Below, one piece after another: positions 8,479 through 16,575 of a DNA stretch of 64,000 nucleotides (the first letter of the stretch is position 1; every line of letters starts with the position of its first letter). Position numbers and translations under genes: made by a program. The stretch comes from Pseudomonas oryzihabitans (GTDB lineage: Bacteria; Pseudomonadota; Gammaproteobacteria; Pseudomonadales; Pseudomonadaceae): positions 372,001-436,000 of the forward strand of contig NZ_CP013987.1 of NCBI RefSeq assembly GCF_001518815.1, read 5' to 3'. The notes beneath the pieces were generated by a model. It was not told the DNA's origin, ran no database searches, and was given only the letters and a program-made list of their open reading frames with translations.

Positions 8479-9180
8479 ATGACAGCTACCGACGCGCTAC
8501 CCCTGATCCTGCTTCCCGGCCTGCTTTGTGACCAGCGTCTCTGGGCCACCCAGGCTGCCGACCTGGCCGACACCTGCCCGGTGTTCATCCCCGACCTCAC
8601 CCGTGACGCCGGCATCGCCGCGCTGGCCCGCCGGGTCCTGGCCGAGGCGCCGCCGCGTTTCGCCCTGGGCGCCCTGTCCATGGGTGGCTATGTGGCCTTC
8701 GAGATCCTGCGCCAGGCGCCGGAGCGGGTAGCGCGACTGGCGCTGTTCGACACCATGGCCAGCCCGGATACCCCCGAGCGTGCCACCCAGCGTCGCGCCA
8801 TGCTCGACCTGGCCGAGCGCGGTCGCTTTCTCGGCATCAGTCCGCAACTGCTGCCACGCCTGATTCATGCCTCGCGCCTGGGCACGGCGGTGGCCGATAC
8901 CGTGCTGGCCATGGGCAAGGCGGTGGGCAAGGAGGCTTTCCTGCGCCAGCAGCAGTCGATCATCGACCGCCCCGATTCGAGGCCCACCCTGGCCCAGATC
9001 CAGGTGCCCACCCTCATCGCGGTTGGCGCCCAGGATCAGCTCACTCCGCCTGCCGAGGCCGAACTCATGCAAGCCGGTATCCAGGGCTCGCGTCTGGTGG
9101 TGCTGGACGACTGCGGCCACCTGCCGCCACTGGAGCTGCCGGAACGGACCACGGCGCTGTTGCGGGAGTGGCTGGCCTAG
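8479..9180 (+). CDS. Alpha/beta hydrolase
   Basis: 233 residues with the full alpha/beta-hydrolase signature: oxyanion region LPGLLCD, nucleophile elbow GALSMGG (Ser about 67), acid in GAQDQL (Asp about 186) and His about 214 in CGHLPPL. It is similar in length and layout to carboxylesterases of the BioH/RutD kind, but nothing nearby points to biotin or pyrimidine metabolism, so the substrate is open. The ATG at 8479 was chosen; the frame also opens at a GTG 21 nt upstream. There is no clear ribosome-binding site before either. Confidence 0.8.
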   Translation: MTATDALPLILLPGLLCDQRLWATQAADLADTCPVFIPDLTRDAGIAALARRVLAEAPPRFALGALSMGGYVAFEILRQAPERVARLALFDTMASPDTPERATQRRAMLDLAERGRFLGISPQLLPRLIHASRLGTAVADTVLAMGKAVGKEAFLRQQQSIIDRPDSRPTLAQIQVPTLIAVGAQDQLTPPAEAELMQAGIQGSRLVVLDDCGHLPPLELPERTTALLREWLA

Positions 9181-9207
9181 CCCCTCGTCGCGGACGCTGA
9201 ACCCCGG

Positions 9208-9255
9208 CGACATGCGGGCCTCCATTGGCAAAGCCCCCTGGAGTCCCGCATGTCG
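9208..9255 (+). promoter_or_regulatory. Hairpin that includes the start codon of the cupin gene
   Basis: The 17-nt arms 9208-9224 and 9239-9255 are complementary at 16 positions, with a 14-nt loop. The 3' arm contains the ATG at 9250-9252 and the bases before it, so in the mRNA both the start codon and the ribosome landing site would be paired. Function (translational switch or fossil repeat) is inferred. Confidence 0.6.
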
Positions 9256-9837
9256 CATCGCCCATCACTCTCCATCCTCTCCCTGGTGCTGGGTCTCGCC
9301 CCCACCACCGTGGCCTTGGCCGCGCCAGTGGGGGCCGGTCAGCCCGAGCAGCTGCATTTCGCCGACGACGGCGTCATTCCCAATAGCCGCCTGCCCGTGC
9401 TGCTCTATCGCCAGGTTCCTCTGGAAGGGACCGACCGCGCGGCGGCGCTGGAGCGACTGTTCGCCGACAATGCCTGGCCGCCGCAATGGCGCTACGGCGT
9501 CTATAGCTACCATCACTATCATCCCAACGCCCATGAAGTCCTGGGCGTGGCGCGTGGTCAGGCTACCCTGCGCCTGGGCGGCGAGCAGGGGCAGGATGTG
9601 GCGGTGACCGCAGGTGATGTGGTGGTGCTACCGGCGGGCACCGGCCACCGCAACCTGCAGTCCAGCGCGGACTTCCTGGTGGTGGGCGCCTACCCGCCCG
9701 ATCAGCAGGACTTCATCACCCAGCGCGCCGATCCAACGGCCCATGGGCGTTCGCTCGAACTCATCGCCCAGGTACCGGTGCCGACAACCGATCCGGTCAC
9801 GGGGCGCGCAGGCGCGCTGCCGGGGCTCTGGCGCTAG
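9250..9837 (+). CDS. Exported cupin-domain protein
   Basis: 195 residues. Residues 1-25 look like a Sec signal peptide ending in ALA. A single cupin barrel follows, with the first metal motif around H88-H89-H91 to H95-E96, a turn at VARGQATLRLGG, and the second motif LPAGTGH near 127-133. The ligand set would suit Mn, Fe or Ni. Secreted single-domain cupins of this type have no assigned reaction. The start codon lies in a hairpin (9208-9255). The end overlaps the convergent DUF1810 gene by 4 bp. Confidence 0.8.
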   Translation: MSHRPSLSILSLVLGLAPTTVALAAPVGAGQPEQLHFADDGVIPNSRLPVLLYRQVPLEGTDRAAALERLFADNAWPPQWRYGVYSYHHYHPNAHEVLGVARGQATLRLGGEQGQDVAVTAGDVVVLPAGTGHRNLQSSADFLVVGAYPPDQQDFITQRADPTAHGRSLELIAQVPVPTTDPVTGRAGALPGLWR

Positions 9838-10256
9838 CAGAGTCGCGTCAGGGTGGCCTCGTCCGGCTGGCCGGCGAAAAAGGTCTTGAGCGCCTCGCGA
9901 AAGGGCTCGGGGTCTTCGGCCACGGCGGCGAAAAGGGTGAGGCTGGAGTGGAACTTGAGATCGTCCGGCTGTCCGAACAGCGCGGTCGCGGACAGTCCCG
10001 GATGCTCCAGCGCCGCCTTGGTGATCTCCCGCAGGCGCGGTCCCAGTACGGGATGCGCCAGGTAGGAACTGGCCTCGTCACGGGAGGCGATGGCGTAGTG
10101 CTGAGCGGTCTCGCTGCGCCCCAGCCCCTGGATCTGCGGAAAGATGAACCATATCCAGTGGCTGCGCTTGCGCCCGGCGCGGATCTCCGCGAGGGCGGTG
10201 GCGTATGTGGTCGCCTGGGCATCGACGAAGCGTTGCAGATCGTGATCGACGGGCAT
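9834..10256 (-). CDS. DUF1810 family protein
   Basis: 140 residues, the usual size of DUF1810. Characteristic motifs are present: DLQRFVDAQ, the HWIWFIFPQI(Q)GLG core near residues 33-45, SETAQHYAI, and KFHSSLTLF near 101. The family is a small cytosolic fold, common in bacteria, with no established function. It is convergent with the cupin gene, with a 4-bp overlap of stop codons. Monocistronic. Confidence 0.88.
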   Translation of the reverse strand: MPVDHDLQRFVDAQATTYATALAEIRAGRKRSHWIWFIFPQIQGLGRSETAQHYAIASRDEASSYLAHPVLGPRLREITKAALEHPGLSATALFGQPDDLKFHSSLTLFAAVAEDPEPFREALKTFFAGQPDEATLTRLC

Positions 10257-10326
10257 GGGAAAACTCCGGGCCTTTTGCCTATCGGCAGGCCGGCCCGGAG
10301 GAAGTGCCGCTCACGAGACGAGCGGT

Positions 10327-11661
10327 TTAGCCGCGCACCGCGCGATAGCTGACCTCGCCGCCCTCGCTGACGTCGTCCAGGTCGATCCGGGATGTCTCCG
10401 GCAGGCTCAGGCCACCGACCAGACCCAGCAGGGCGACCAGGATCAGGTAGAGCGCGGGCGAGAGATTGCTGCCGGTGGCGCCGATCAGCCAGGTCGCCAT
10501 CAGCGGAGCGGTGCCGCCGAAGATGGTATAGGCCAGGTTGTAGGTGATGGCGCCGGCGGTGTAGCGAGTGCGGGTCGGGAAGACCTCGCTGAGCAGCGGT
10601 GCCGTCACCACGTTGCACAGGACTGCCCCGGCGCCCAGCAGCAGGGAACCCAGCAGAGCGCTGCCGAACTGGCCGCTGCTGGCCAGCAGCAGGGCCGGAT
10701 AGACGCCTGCGGCCAGTACCAGGCTGGCCAGCACCGTGGTCATGCGCCGACCGATGCGGTCGGTGACACGTCCCAGCACCGGGCAGGCGGCCGCGGCGGC
10801 GAACAGGGTGATCAGGCTGATGGCCAGCGCCGCGGCCCGGTCGAAGCCGCCGGCCAGCTGCAGGTAGGTGGAGAAGTAGGTGGTGAACATATAGAAGGAC
10901 AGCGCCGTCAGCGAGATGAAGGCCCCCAGGCGCAGGATGGAGCGACCCTGCAGCCGCAGCGTCTCGCCCAGCGGCGAATGGCTGACCTCATGGTCGGCTT
11001 CCAGGGCCTGGAAGGCCGGTGTCTCGTCCAGCTTCAGGCGCAGGTAGAGGCCGATCAGACCCAGGGGGGCGGCGGCCAGGAAGGGAATGCGCCAGCCCCA
11101 GTCGGCCATGGTGGCGGCACCCAGCAGTCGTTCCAGGCCCCAGGCGGTCAGGGCCGCGCTGGCGAAGGCGAGAAAGGTCGAGACCGGCACGAAGCTGCCG
11201 TAGCGACCGCGGCGATCGCGCGGCGAATGCTCCATCACGTAGGCGCAGGCACCGGCGTACTCACCGCCGGCGGAAAAGCCCTGGGCGCAGCGGATCAGCG
11301 TCAGCAGGATCGGTGCCCAGATGCCGATGGTGGCGTAGCTGGGCAGGATACCGATCAGGGCGGTGGCGCCGGCCATGATCAGGATGGTCAGCGCCAGGAC
11401 CCGTTTACGGCCGATGCGGTCACCCAGCAGGCCAAAGACGATGCCGCCCAGCGGCCGGAAGGCAAAGGCCACGGCGAATACGGCAAAGGTCTTGAGCAGC
11501 CCGGCAGTGGCGTCGCCACTGGGAAAGAAGTGCGCGGCGATCAGGGTGGCGAGAAAGCCGTAGAGGGCGAAGTCGAACCATTCGACGAAGTTGCCGATGG
11601 ACGCGGCGGAGATGACCTTGCGCAGGGTGGCGGGTGAAACGGAAGTCGCTGTCTGGCTCAT
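10327..11661 (-). CDS. MFS transporter, metabolite:H+ symporter (MHS/ProP) type
   Basis: 444 residues with twelve predicted membrane segments. The N-terminal IGNFVEWFDFALYGF motif, the loop GDRIGRKR between helices 2 and 3 and the RCAQGFSAGGEYAGA stretch are hallmarks of the MHS subfamily, whose members take up osmolytes or organic acids (ProP, KgtP, ShiA, citrate carriers). ProP's long C-terminal coiled coil is missing, so an organic-acid symporter is more likely than an osmosensor. The ATG at 11661 has GAGG about 9 nt upstream and is preferred over the in-frame TTG four codons earlier. Substrate unknown. Confidence 0.85.
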   Translation of the reverse strand: MSQTATSVSPATLRKVISAASIGNFVEWFDFALYGFLATLIAAHFFPSGDATAGLLKTFAVFAVAFAFRPLGGIVFGLLGDRIGRKRVLALTILIMAGATALIGILPSYATIGIWAPILLTLIRCAQGFSAGGEYAGACAYVMEHSPRDRRGRYGSFVPVSTFLAFASAALTAWGLERLLGAATMADWGWRIPFLAAAPLGLIGLYLRLKLDETPAFQALEADHEVSHSPLGETLRLQGRSILRLGAFISLTALSFYMFTTYFSTYLQLAGGFDRAAALAISLITLFAAAAACPVLGRVTDRIGRRMTTVLASLVLAAGVYPALLLASSGQFGSALLGSLLLGAGAVLCNVVTAPLLSEVFPTRTRYTAGAITYNLAYTIFGGTAPLMATWLIGATGSNLSPALYLILVALLGLVGGLSLPETSRIDLDDVSEGGEVSYRAVRG

Positions 11662-11825
11662 GGCGGGCCTCAAGAAAGGGCGGAGACGGAGGCAGAAATG
11701 GAGCGCCTTGTTTTATTGTCGGGAGATCGGGGCGTACCGCAGCTTCGACCCTAATCCTTTTTCCGTGACCGAGCAGTCCCGCCAGCGACTTGTCCACCGT
11801 TGGAACCGACTTCAGGAGCCTCGCG

Positions 11826-12149
11826 ATGACCTTTACCACCACCTATGCCGCTCAGGAGCCCGCCCGGACCGATGTCGACGCGCTACCGGGGGTGACCCTG
11901 CTGGAATTCGGCGCGCCCTGGTGCGGGCACTGTCGCGCCGCCCAGCCGCTGCTTGCGACGGCCTTGGCAGAGCATCCCACCGTGCGCCATCTCAAGATCG
12001 AGGATGGCTCCGGGCGGCGCCTGGGGCGCTCCTTCCGCGTCAAGCTCTGGCCGACCTTGATCGTCTTCAAGGATGGCCAGGAACTGGCGCGGGTGGTGCG
12101 CCCGACTAGGGCAGCAGAGCTGAGCGAAGCCCTGGCCCTGGCGGACTGA
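11826..12149 (+). CDS. Thioredoxin-like protein
   Basis: 107 residues: a single thioredoxin fold with active site WCGHC (Cys 33 and 36) and a cis-proline in LWPTLIVF. WCGHC, rather than the WCGPC of classic TrxA, is typical of protein-disulfide-isomerase-like or divergent cytosolic thioredoxins. There is no signal peptide, so it is expected in the cytosol. The ATG at 11826 has AGGAG about 8 nt upstream; an in-frame ATG 12 codons earlier is less likely. Confidence 0.82.
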   Translation: MTFTTTYAAQEPARTDVDALPGVTLLEFGAPWCGHCRAAQPLLATALAEHPTVRHLKIEDGSGRRLGRSFRVKLWPTLIVFKDGQELARVVRPTRAAELSEALALAD

Positions 12150-12177
12150 CCGGTCGTTCCGCTCGTCCTCGCCGCGC

Positions 12178-12221
12178 TTGACAAGGTCAGGGCTAGAACA
12201 TAAGTTTCAAACAACTGTTTA
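12178..12221 (+). promoter_or_regulatory. Promoter with PsrA-like operator before the first acyl-CoA dehydrogenase
   Basis: A perfect -35 TTGACA (12178-12183) is followed after 17 bp by TAAGTT (12201-12206). Directly over the expected start point lies CAAAC-AACT-GTTTA (12208-12221). This fits the published PsrA pattern (G/C)AAAC-N2-4-GTTT(G/C) except for the last base. PsrA is a TetR-type repressor released by long-chain fatty acids. Confidence 0.55.
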
Positions 12222-12294
12222 AACGCCCTGGCGGAAGGTCCGCAGCGACGCTGCCGCCCCCTCGACAACAAGCATTCGCAAAGAGGTAACAGTC

Positions 12295-14100
12295 ATGCCC
12301 GAATACAAGGCTCCCCTGCGGGACATCCGCTTCGTTCGCGACGAACTGCTGGGCTATGACGCGCACTACCAGAGCCTGCCCGGCTGCGGTGATGCCACCC
12401 CGGACATGGTCTCCGCCATCCTCGAAGAAGGTGCCAAGTTCTGCGAGCAGGTCCTGGCCCCGCTCAATCGCATCGGTGACCAGCAGGGCTGCACCTGGAG
12501 CGAAGAGGGTGTGAAGACCCCCGATGGCTTCAAGGAAGCCTATGCCCAGTTCGTCGAGGGCGGCTGGCCGAGCCTGGCGCACAACCCGGCCCACGGTGGC
12601 CAGGGCCTGCCCGAGTCCCTCGGCATCTCCCTGTCGGAAATGGTCGGCCAGGCCAACTGGTCCTGGGGCATGTACCCCGGCCTGTCCCATGGCGCCATGA
12701 ACACCCTGGAACAGCACGGCACCGACGAGCAGAAGCACACCTACCTGGAAAAGCTGGTGACCGGCGAGTGGACCGGCACCATGTGCCTGACCGAGCCGCA
12801 CTGCGGTTCCGACCTGGGCATGCTGCGCACCAAGGCCGAGCCGCGTGCGGACGGCAGCTACGCTATCACCGGCACCAAGATCTTCATCTCCGCCGGTGAA
12901 CACGACATGGCCGAGAACATCGTCCATATCGTGCTGGCCCGCCTGCCCGATGCCCCTGCCGGCACCAAGGGCATCTCGCTGTTCATCGTGCCCAAGCACC
13001 TGCCCGACGCCAGCGGCGCGGCTGGTGAACGCAACGCCGTGCATTGCGGTTCCCTCGAACACAAGATGGGCATCCACGGCAACGCCACCTGCGTGATGAA
13101 CTTCGATGGGGCCACGGGCTTCCTGATCGGCCCGCCGAATCGCGGTCTGAACTGCATGTTCACCTTCATGAACTTCGCTCGCGTCGGCACTGCTCTGCAG
13201 GGTCTGGCCCATGCCGAGGTAGCCTTCCAGGGTGGTCTGAAGTACGCCCGCGAGCGTCTGCAGATGAGATCCCTGACCGGTCCCAAGGCGCCCGAGAAGC
13301 CCGCCGATCCGATCATCGTGCACCCCGACGTGCGTCGTATGCTGCTGACCATCAAGGCCTTCGCCGAAGGCAGCCGGGCGATGATCTACTACACCGCCAA
13401 GCTGGTGGACATCCTCAAGTACAGCCAGGACGAAGAGCAGAAGCAGCAGGCCGAGACCCAGATGGCCTTCCTCACCCCCATTGCCAAGGCCTTCATGACC
13501 GAGGTCGGCTTCGAGGCCGCCAGCCATGGCGTGCAGATCTATGGCGGCCATGGCTACATCGCCGAGTGGGGCATGGAGCAGAACCTGCGCGATGCGCGCA
13601 TCGCCATGCTCTACGAGGGCACCACCGGCATCCAGGCCATCGACCTGCTGGGTCGCAAGGTGCTGATGACCCAGGGTGAGTCGCTCAAGGCCTTCACCAA
13701 GGTGGTGCACAAGTTCTGCCAGGCCCAGGCCGAGAATGCCGAACTCAAGGCCTTCGTCGAGCCGCTGGCCAAGCTGAACAAGGAGTGGGGCGAGATCACC
13801 CTCAAGGTCGGCATGGCCGCCATGAAGGATCGCGAGGAGGTAGGTGCCGCCGCCGTCGACTACCTGATGTACTCCGGCTATGTCTGCCTGGCCTACTTCT
13901 GGGCCGACATGGCCCGGGTTGCCGCCGAGAAGCTGGCCGCCGGTACCGACGAGGCCGCCTTCTACCAGGCCAAGCTGGCCACCGCGCGCTTCTACTACGA
14001 GCGCCTGCTGCCCCGTACCCGAGCCCATGCCGAGGCGCTGCTGGCCGGTGCCGGCAGCCTGATGGCCCTGGCCGAGGAAGACTTCGCGCTCGGTTACTAA
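12295..14100 (+). CDS. Acyl-CoA dehydrogenase (large FadE type)
   Basis: 601 residues, the enlarged acyl-CoA dehydrogenase architecture with an extra N-terminal helix domain (about 1-40), the core FAD-binding dehydrogenase and a C-terminal extension (about 470-600). Motifs: MCLTEPHCGSDLG, TGTKIFISAGEHDM, and the catalytic-base region LYEGTTGIQA with Glu at about 441. It catalyses the first oxidation of fatty-acyl-CoA. A PsrA-like operator supports a fatty-acid role. AGAGGT lies before the ATG. A strong terminator follows. The pair with the next gene corresponds in position to the P. aeruginosa PA0506/PA0508 acyl-CoA dehydrogenases (from memory). Confidence 0.9.
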   Translation: MPEYKAPLRDIRFVRDELLGYDAHYQSLPGCGDATPDMVSAILEEGAKFCEQVLAPLNRIGDQQGCTWSEEGVKTPDGFKEAYAQFVEGGWPSLAHNPAHGGQGLPESLGISLSEMVGQANWSWGMYPGLSHGAMNTLEQHGTDEQKHTYLEKLVTGEWTGTMCLTEPHCGSDLGMLRTKAEPRADGSYAITGTKIFISAGEHDMAENIVHIVLARLPDAPAGTKGISLFIVPKHLPDASGAAGERNAVHCGSLEHKMGIHGNATCVMNFDGATGFLIGPPNRGLNCMFTFMNFARVGTALQGLAHAEVAFQGGLKYARERLQMRSLTGPKAPEKPADPIIVHPDVRRMLLTIKAFAEGSRAMIYYTAKLVDILKYSQDEEQKQQAETQMAFLTPIAKAFMTEVGFEAASHGVQIYGGHGYIAEWGMEQNLRDARIAMLYEGTTGIQAIDLLGRKVLMTQGESLKAFTKVVHKFCQAQAENAELKAFVEPLAKLNKEWGEITLKVGMAAMKDREEVGAAAVDYLMYSGYVCLAYFWADMARVAAEKLAAGTDEAAFYQAKLATARFYYERLLPRTRAHAEALLAGAGSLMALAEEDFALGY

Positions 14101-14119
14101 GCGCACGAAGCTCCTCTGA

Positions 14120-14142
14120 AAACCCCGCTTCGGCGGGGTTTT
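14120..14142 (+). terminator. Intrinsic terminator after the first acyl-CoA dehydrogenase
   Basis: Stem AAACCCCG/CGGGGTTT with a CTTCGG-type loop, followed by TTCGCTTTTT. It separates the two dehydrogenase genes into different transcription units. Confidence 0.85.
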
Positions 14143-14287
14143 CGCTTTTTCACGCATGCGAAAAAGCCAGCCGGCGCGGACCTCCGATCGGCTGACCGCC
14201 AGGTCAGATCATGAACCTATGTCTCCCTTCCGGTTCGGTCTTACACTCGGGTCATACCGACAAGAACACCTTCCGAGGAGACTCGAC

Positions 14288-16057
14288 ATGGCTGACTACA
14301 CCCCGCCGCTTCGCGATATCCGTTTCGTGCTGGATGCCGTCCTCAAGGTCAAGGACCGCTGGAGTCAGTGGCCCGCCCTGGCCGAGGTGGTGGACGGCGA
14401 GACCGCCGATGCCATCCTCGAAGAAGCCGGCAAGCTGTGCGCCCAGGAACTGGCGCCGCTCAATCGCAATTCCGATGAAGAAGGCTGCCACTGGCAGAAC
14501 GGCGAGGTCGCCACGCCGCAGGGCTTCCGTCAGGCCTACCAGGCCTTCGCCGAAGGCGGCTGGGTCGGCGTCGGTGGCGATCCCGAATACGGCGGCATGG
14601 GCATGCCCAAGGTGCTCACCGCCCAGGTCGAGGAAATGATGCACGCCAGCTGCCTGGCCTTTGGTCTCTATCCGATGCTCAGCGCCGGTGCCTGTCTGGC
14701 CCTGCACGCCCACGGCAGCGAGGCACTCAAGCAGGCCTATCTGCCCAATCTCTACAGCGGCCAGTGGGCCGGCTCCATGTGCCTGACCGAGCCCCACGCC
14801 GGTACCGACCTGGGACTGATCCGCACCCGCGCCGAACCCCAGGCCGATGGCAGCTACCGCGTCACCGGCACCAAGATCTTCATCACCGCCGGCGAGCACG
14901 ACCTCACCGAGAACATCATCCACCTGGTGCTGGCCAAGCTGCCCGATGCACCGGCCGGCTCTCGGGGCATCTCGCTGTTCCTGGTGCCCAAGATCCTGGT
15001 GGACGAGGCGGGCACCCTGGGCGAGCGCAACGCCGTGGCTTGCGGCTCGCTGGAACACAAGATGGGCATCAAGGGCGCCGCCACCTGCGTGATGAACTTC
15101 GACGGCGCGGTCGGCTATCTGGTGGGCGAGGTCAATAAGGGCCTGGCTGCCATGTTCACCATGATGAACTATGAGCGCCTGGGCGTTGGCATCCAGGGCC
15201 TGGGGTCGAGCGAGCGCTCCTACCAGAATGCCCTGGCCTATGCCCGCGAGCGCCTGCAGAGCCGCTCGCCTGCCGGTGTTCAACAGGCCGCCAAGAACGC
15301 CGACCCGATCATCGTGCACCCTGACGTGCGCCGCATGCTGCTGACCATGAAGGCGCTGAACGAAGGCGGGCGGTTGTTCTCCAGCTATGTCGCCCTGCAA
15401 CTCGACACCGCCAAGTACAGCCCCGAGCCCGCCGAGCGCGAACGTGCCGAAGCCCTGGTGGCGCTGCTGACCCCGGTGGCCAAGGGCTTCCTCACGGATC
15501 TTGGCCTGGACCTGTGCGTGATCGGCCAGCAGGTGTTCGGTGGCCATGGCTACATCCGCGAGTGGGGACAGGAGCAACTGGTGCGCGACGTGCGCATCAC
15601 CCAGATCTACGAGGGCACCAACGGTATCCAGGCGCTCGACCTGGTCGGCCGCAAGCTGGCCGGTAGCCGCGGGGCGCTCTATCGACCCTTCAGCGAAGAG
15701 GTCCACGGCTATCTCGCCGGTCTCCCGGCGGACAACGAATTCGCCGCGCCCCTGCGCCAGGCGCTGGAGCGGTTGGACGGGGTGACCGAATGGCTGCTGC
15801 AGGCCGGTGCCAGCGATCCCCACCAGCTCGGCGCGGCCTCGGTGGACTACCTGCACCTGTTCGGCTATGTCGCCTATGGCTATCTCTGGGCGCGTGCCGC
15901 TGCCGCGGCGGCGGATCAGGACGCGGCCTTCGCCGAGGCCAAGCTCGCCACCGCACGGTTTTATTTCACTCGTCTGCTGCCCCGTACCCTGAGCCTGGAG
16001 GCCGCCGTGCGCAGTGGCGCGCAGCCGCTCTACGCTCTGGCTGAGGAGGCTTTCTAA
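14288..16057 (+). CDS. Acyl-CoA dehydrogenase, paralogue of the preceding gene
   Basis: 589 residues, collinear with the preceding dehydrogenase along its length: same N-terminal PPLRDIRFV start, MCLTEPHAGTDLG, TGTKIFITAGEHDL, and IYEGTNGIQA with the putative catalytic Glu at about 442. It therefore arose by tandem duplication and probably differs in chain-length preference. I placed the start at the ATG at 14288, preceded by GAGGAG. The frame opens 132 nt earlier, but that stretch contains the terminator tail and non-family residues. The upstream gap shows no PsrA-like box, so regulation may differ from its neighbour. Confidence 0.9.
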   Translation: MADYTPPLRDIRFVLDAVLKVKDRWSQWPALAEVVDGETADAILEEAGKLCAQELAPLNRNSDEEGCHWQNGEVATPQGFRQAYQAFAEGGWVGVGGDPEYGGMGMPKVLTAQVEEMMHASCLAFGLYPMLSAGACLALHAHGSEALKQAYLPNLYSGQWAGSMCLTEPHAGTDLGLIRTRAEPQADGSYRVTGTKIFITAGEHDLTENIIHLVLAKLPDAPAGSRGISLFLVPKILVDEAGTLGERNAVACGSLEHKMGIKGAATCVMNFDGAVGYLVGEVNKGLAAMFTMMNYERLGVGIQGLGSSERSYQNALAYARERLQSRSPAGVQQAAKNADPIIVHPDVRRMLLTMKALNEGGRLFSSYVALQLDTAKYSPEPAERERAEALVALLTPVAKGFLTDLGLDLCVIGQQVFGGHGYIREWGQEQLVRDVRITQIYEGTNGIQALDLVGRKLAGSRGALYRPFSEEVHGYLAGLPADNEFAAPLRQALERLDGVTEWLLQAGASDPHQLGAASVDYLHLFGYVAYGYLWARAAAAAADQDAAFAEAKLATARFYFTRLLPRTLSLEAAVRSGAQPLYALAEEAF

Positions 16058-16089
16058 ACTGTTGACTGGCAAGCTAAAAAGCCATGCCG

Positions 16090-16107
16090 TGTAAGCTTTG
16101 GCTTACA
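16090..16107 (+). promoter_or_regulatory. GacA upstream activating sequence
   Basis: TGTAAG-CTTTGG-CTTACA is an exact match to the published TGTAAG-N6-CTTACA element bound by the response regulator GacA. It is centred about 65 bp upstream of the expected RNA start, the spacing seen at rsmX/Y/Z promoters. Confidence 0.9.
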
Positions 16108-16151
16108 TGACGTCGCCGCGATAAGCCATCGCCTAGTCCAGGGGAGCTGCG

Positions 16152-16157
16152 TAATCT
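16152..16157 (+). promoter_or_regulatory. -10 element of the Rsm RNA
   Basis: TAATCT, 44 bp after the GacA box and about 7 bp before the proposed transcript start near 16164. No good -35 is seen, as expected for an activator-dependent promoter. Confidence 0.55.
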
Positions 16158-16163
16158 ACACCC

Positions 16164-16340
16164 ATCGGATCGCGGTACAGGATGTACCCAGCGCTCCAGG
16201 TGATTTCAAGGAAATATGGCCAGGATGGCCCCCCGGCACGGATGTCGGGCAGAGACTCTCAAGGATAGATGGCCAAGGATTGGCGGCCCGACAGGGATGT
16301 CGGGTTAAGTCTACGAAACCCCGCTTCGGCGGGGTTTTTT
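16164..16340 (+). ncRNA. rsmY: RsmX/Y/Z-family regulatory RNA, probably RsmY
   Basis: An RNA of about 177 nt that should titrate the translational repressor RsmA/CsrA. It has about eight GGA motifs, many exposed in hairpin loops: GGTACAGGATGTACC (16174-16188), GGCCAGGATGGCC, CCGGCACGGATGTCGG, GCCAAGGATTGGC and CCCGACAGGGATGTCGGG. It ends in a rho-independent terminator (16316-16340). The GacA box and -10 place the 5' end. The assignment to RsmY rather than X or Z is inferred from position: in P. aeruginosa rsmY follows the denitrification block that lies after the homologous acyl-CoA dehydrogenases (from memory). It is longer than the usual 110-130 nt. Confidence 0.85.
16316..16340 (+). terminator. 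Terminator of the Rsm RNA
   Basis: AAACCCCG/CGGGG(TTT) stem with a CTTCGG loop and six T. The stem is almost the same as the terminator at 14120-14142. Confidence 0.9.
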
Positions 16341-16416
16341 ATTGCCTGCCGGAACCTGATTCGGGCCCTGCCAGTCTGAGAGGCATCTTCTTGCCTGCTC
16401 ACTACTGGAGCCTGAA

Positions 16417-16575
16417 ATGGACCTTATCCGCCTGATCTTCGCCATCATCCTGCCTCCCGTGGGCGTCTTCCTGCAGGTCGGCTTTGGCGGTGCCTTCTGG
16501 CTGAACATCCTGCTGACGCTGCTGGGCTATATTCCGGGTATCATCCATGCCGTCTGGGTAATCGCCCGTCGCTGA
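16417..16575 (+). CDS. Pmp3/YqaE-family membrane peptide
   Basis: 52 residues with two hydrophobic helices joined by a short Gly-rich turn (QVGFGGAFWLN). The pattern IILPPVGVFLQ ... NILLTLLGYIPGIIHAVWVI is the UPF0057/Pmp3 family signature. These stress-induced proteolipids sit in the inner membrane, and in yeast they affect cation leak and membrane potential. The ribosome site GGAG lies 7 nt before the ATG. A hairpin CGGACGCA/TGCGTCCG (16585-16603) follows the stop. The gene directly follows the Rsm RNA terminator; co-regulation is not evident. Confidence 0.88.
   Translation: MDLIRLIFAIILPPVGVFLQVGFGGAFWLNILLTLLGYIPGIIHAVWVIARR

Larger units (their letters stand above)
16058..16416 (+). other. 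359-bp region holding the Rsm RNA locus
   Basis: No protein gene. It contains a GacA box (16090-16107), a -10 element, an RNA with many GGA motifs and its terminator (to 16340), and then the 5' region of the Pmp3-like gene. Confidence 0.85.

Noticed and set aside
12193-14157. 654-codon minus-strand open frame over the first acyl-CoA dehydrogenase
   Set aside because: Shadow frame caused by high GC; it also runs across the terminator and the promoter of the real gene.
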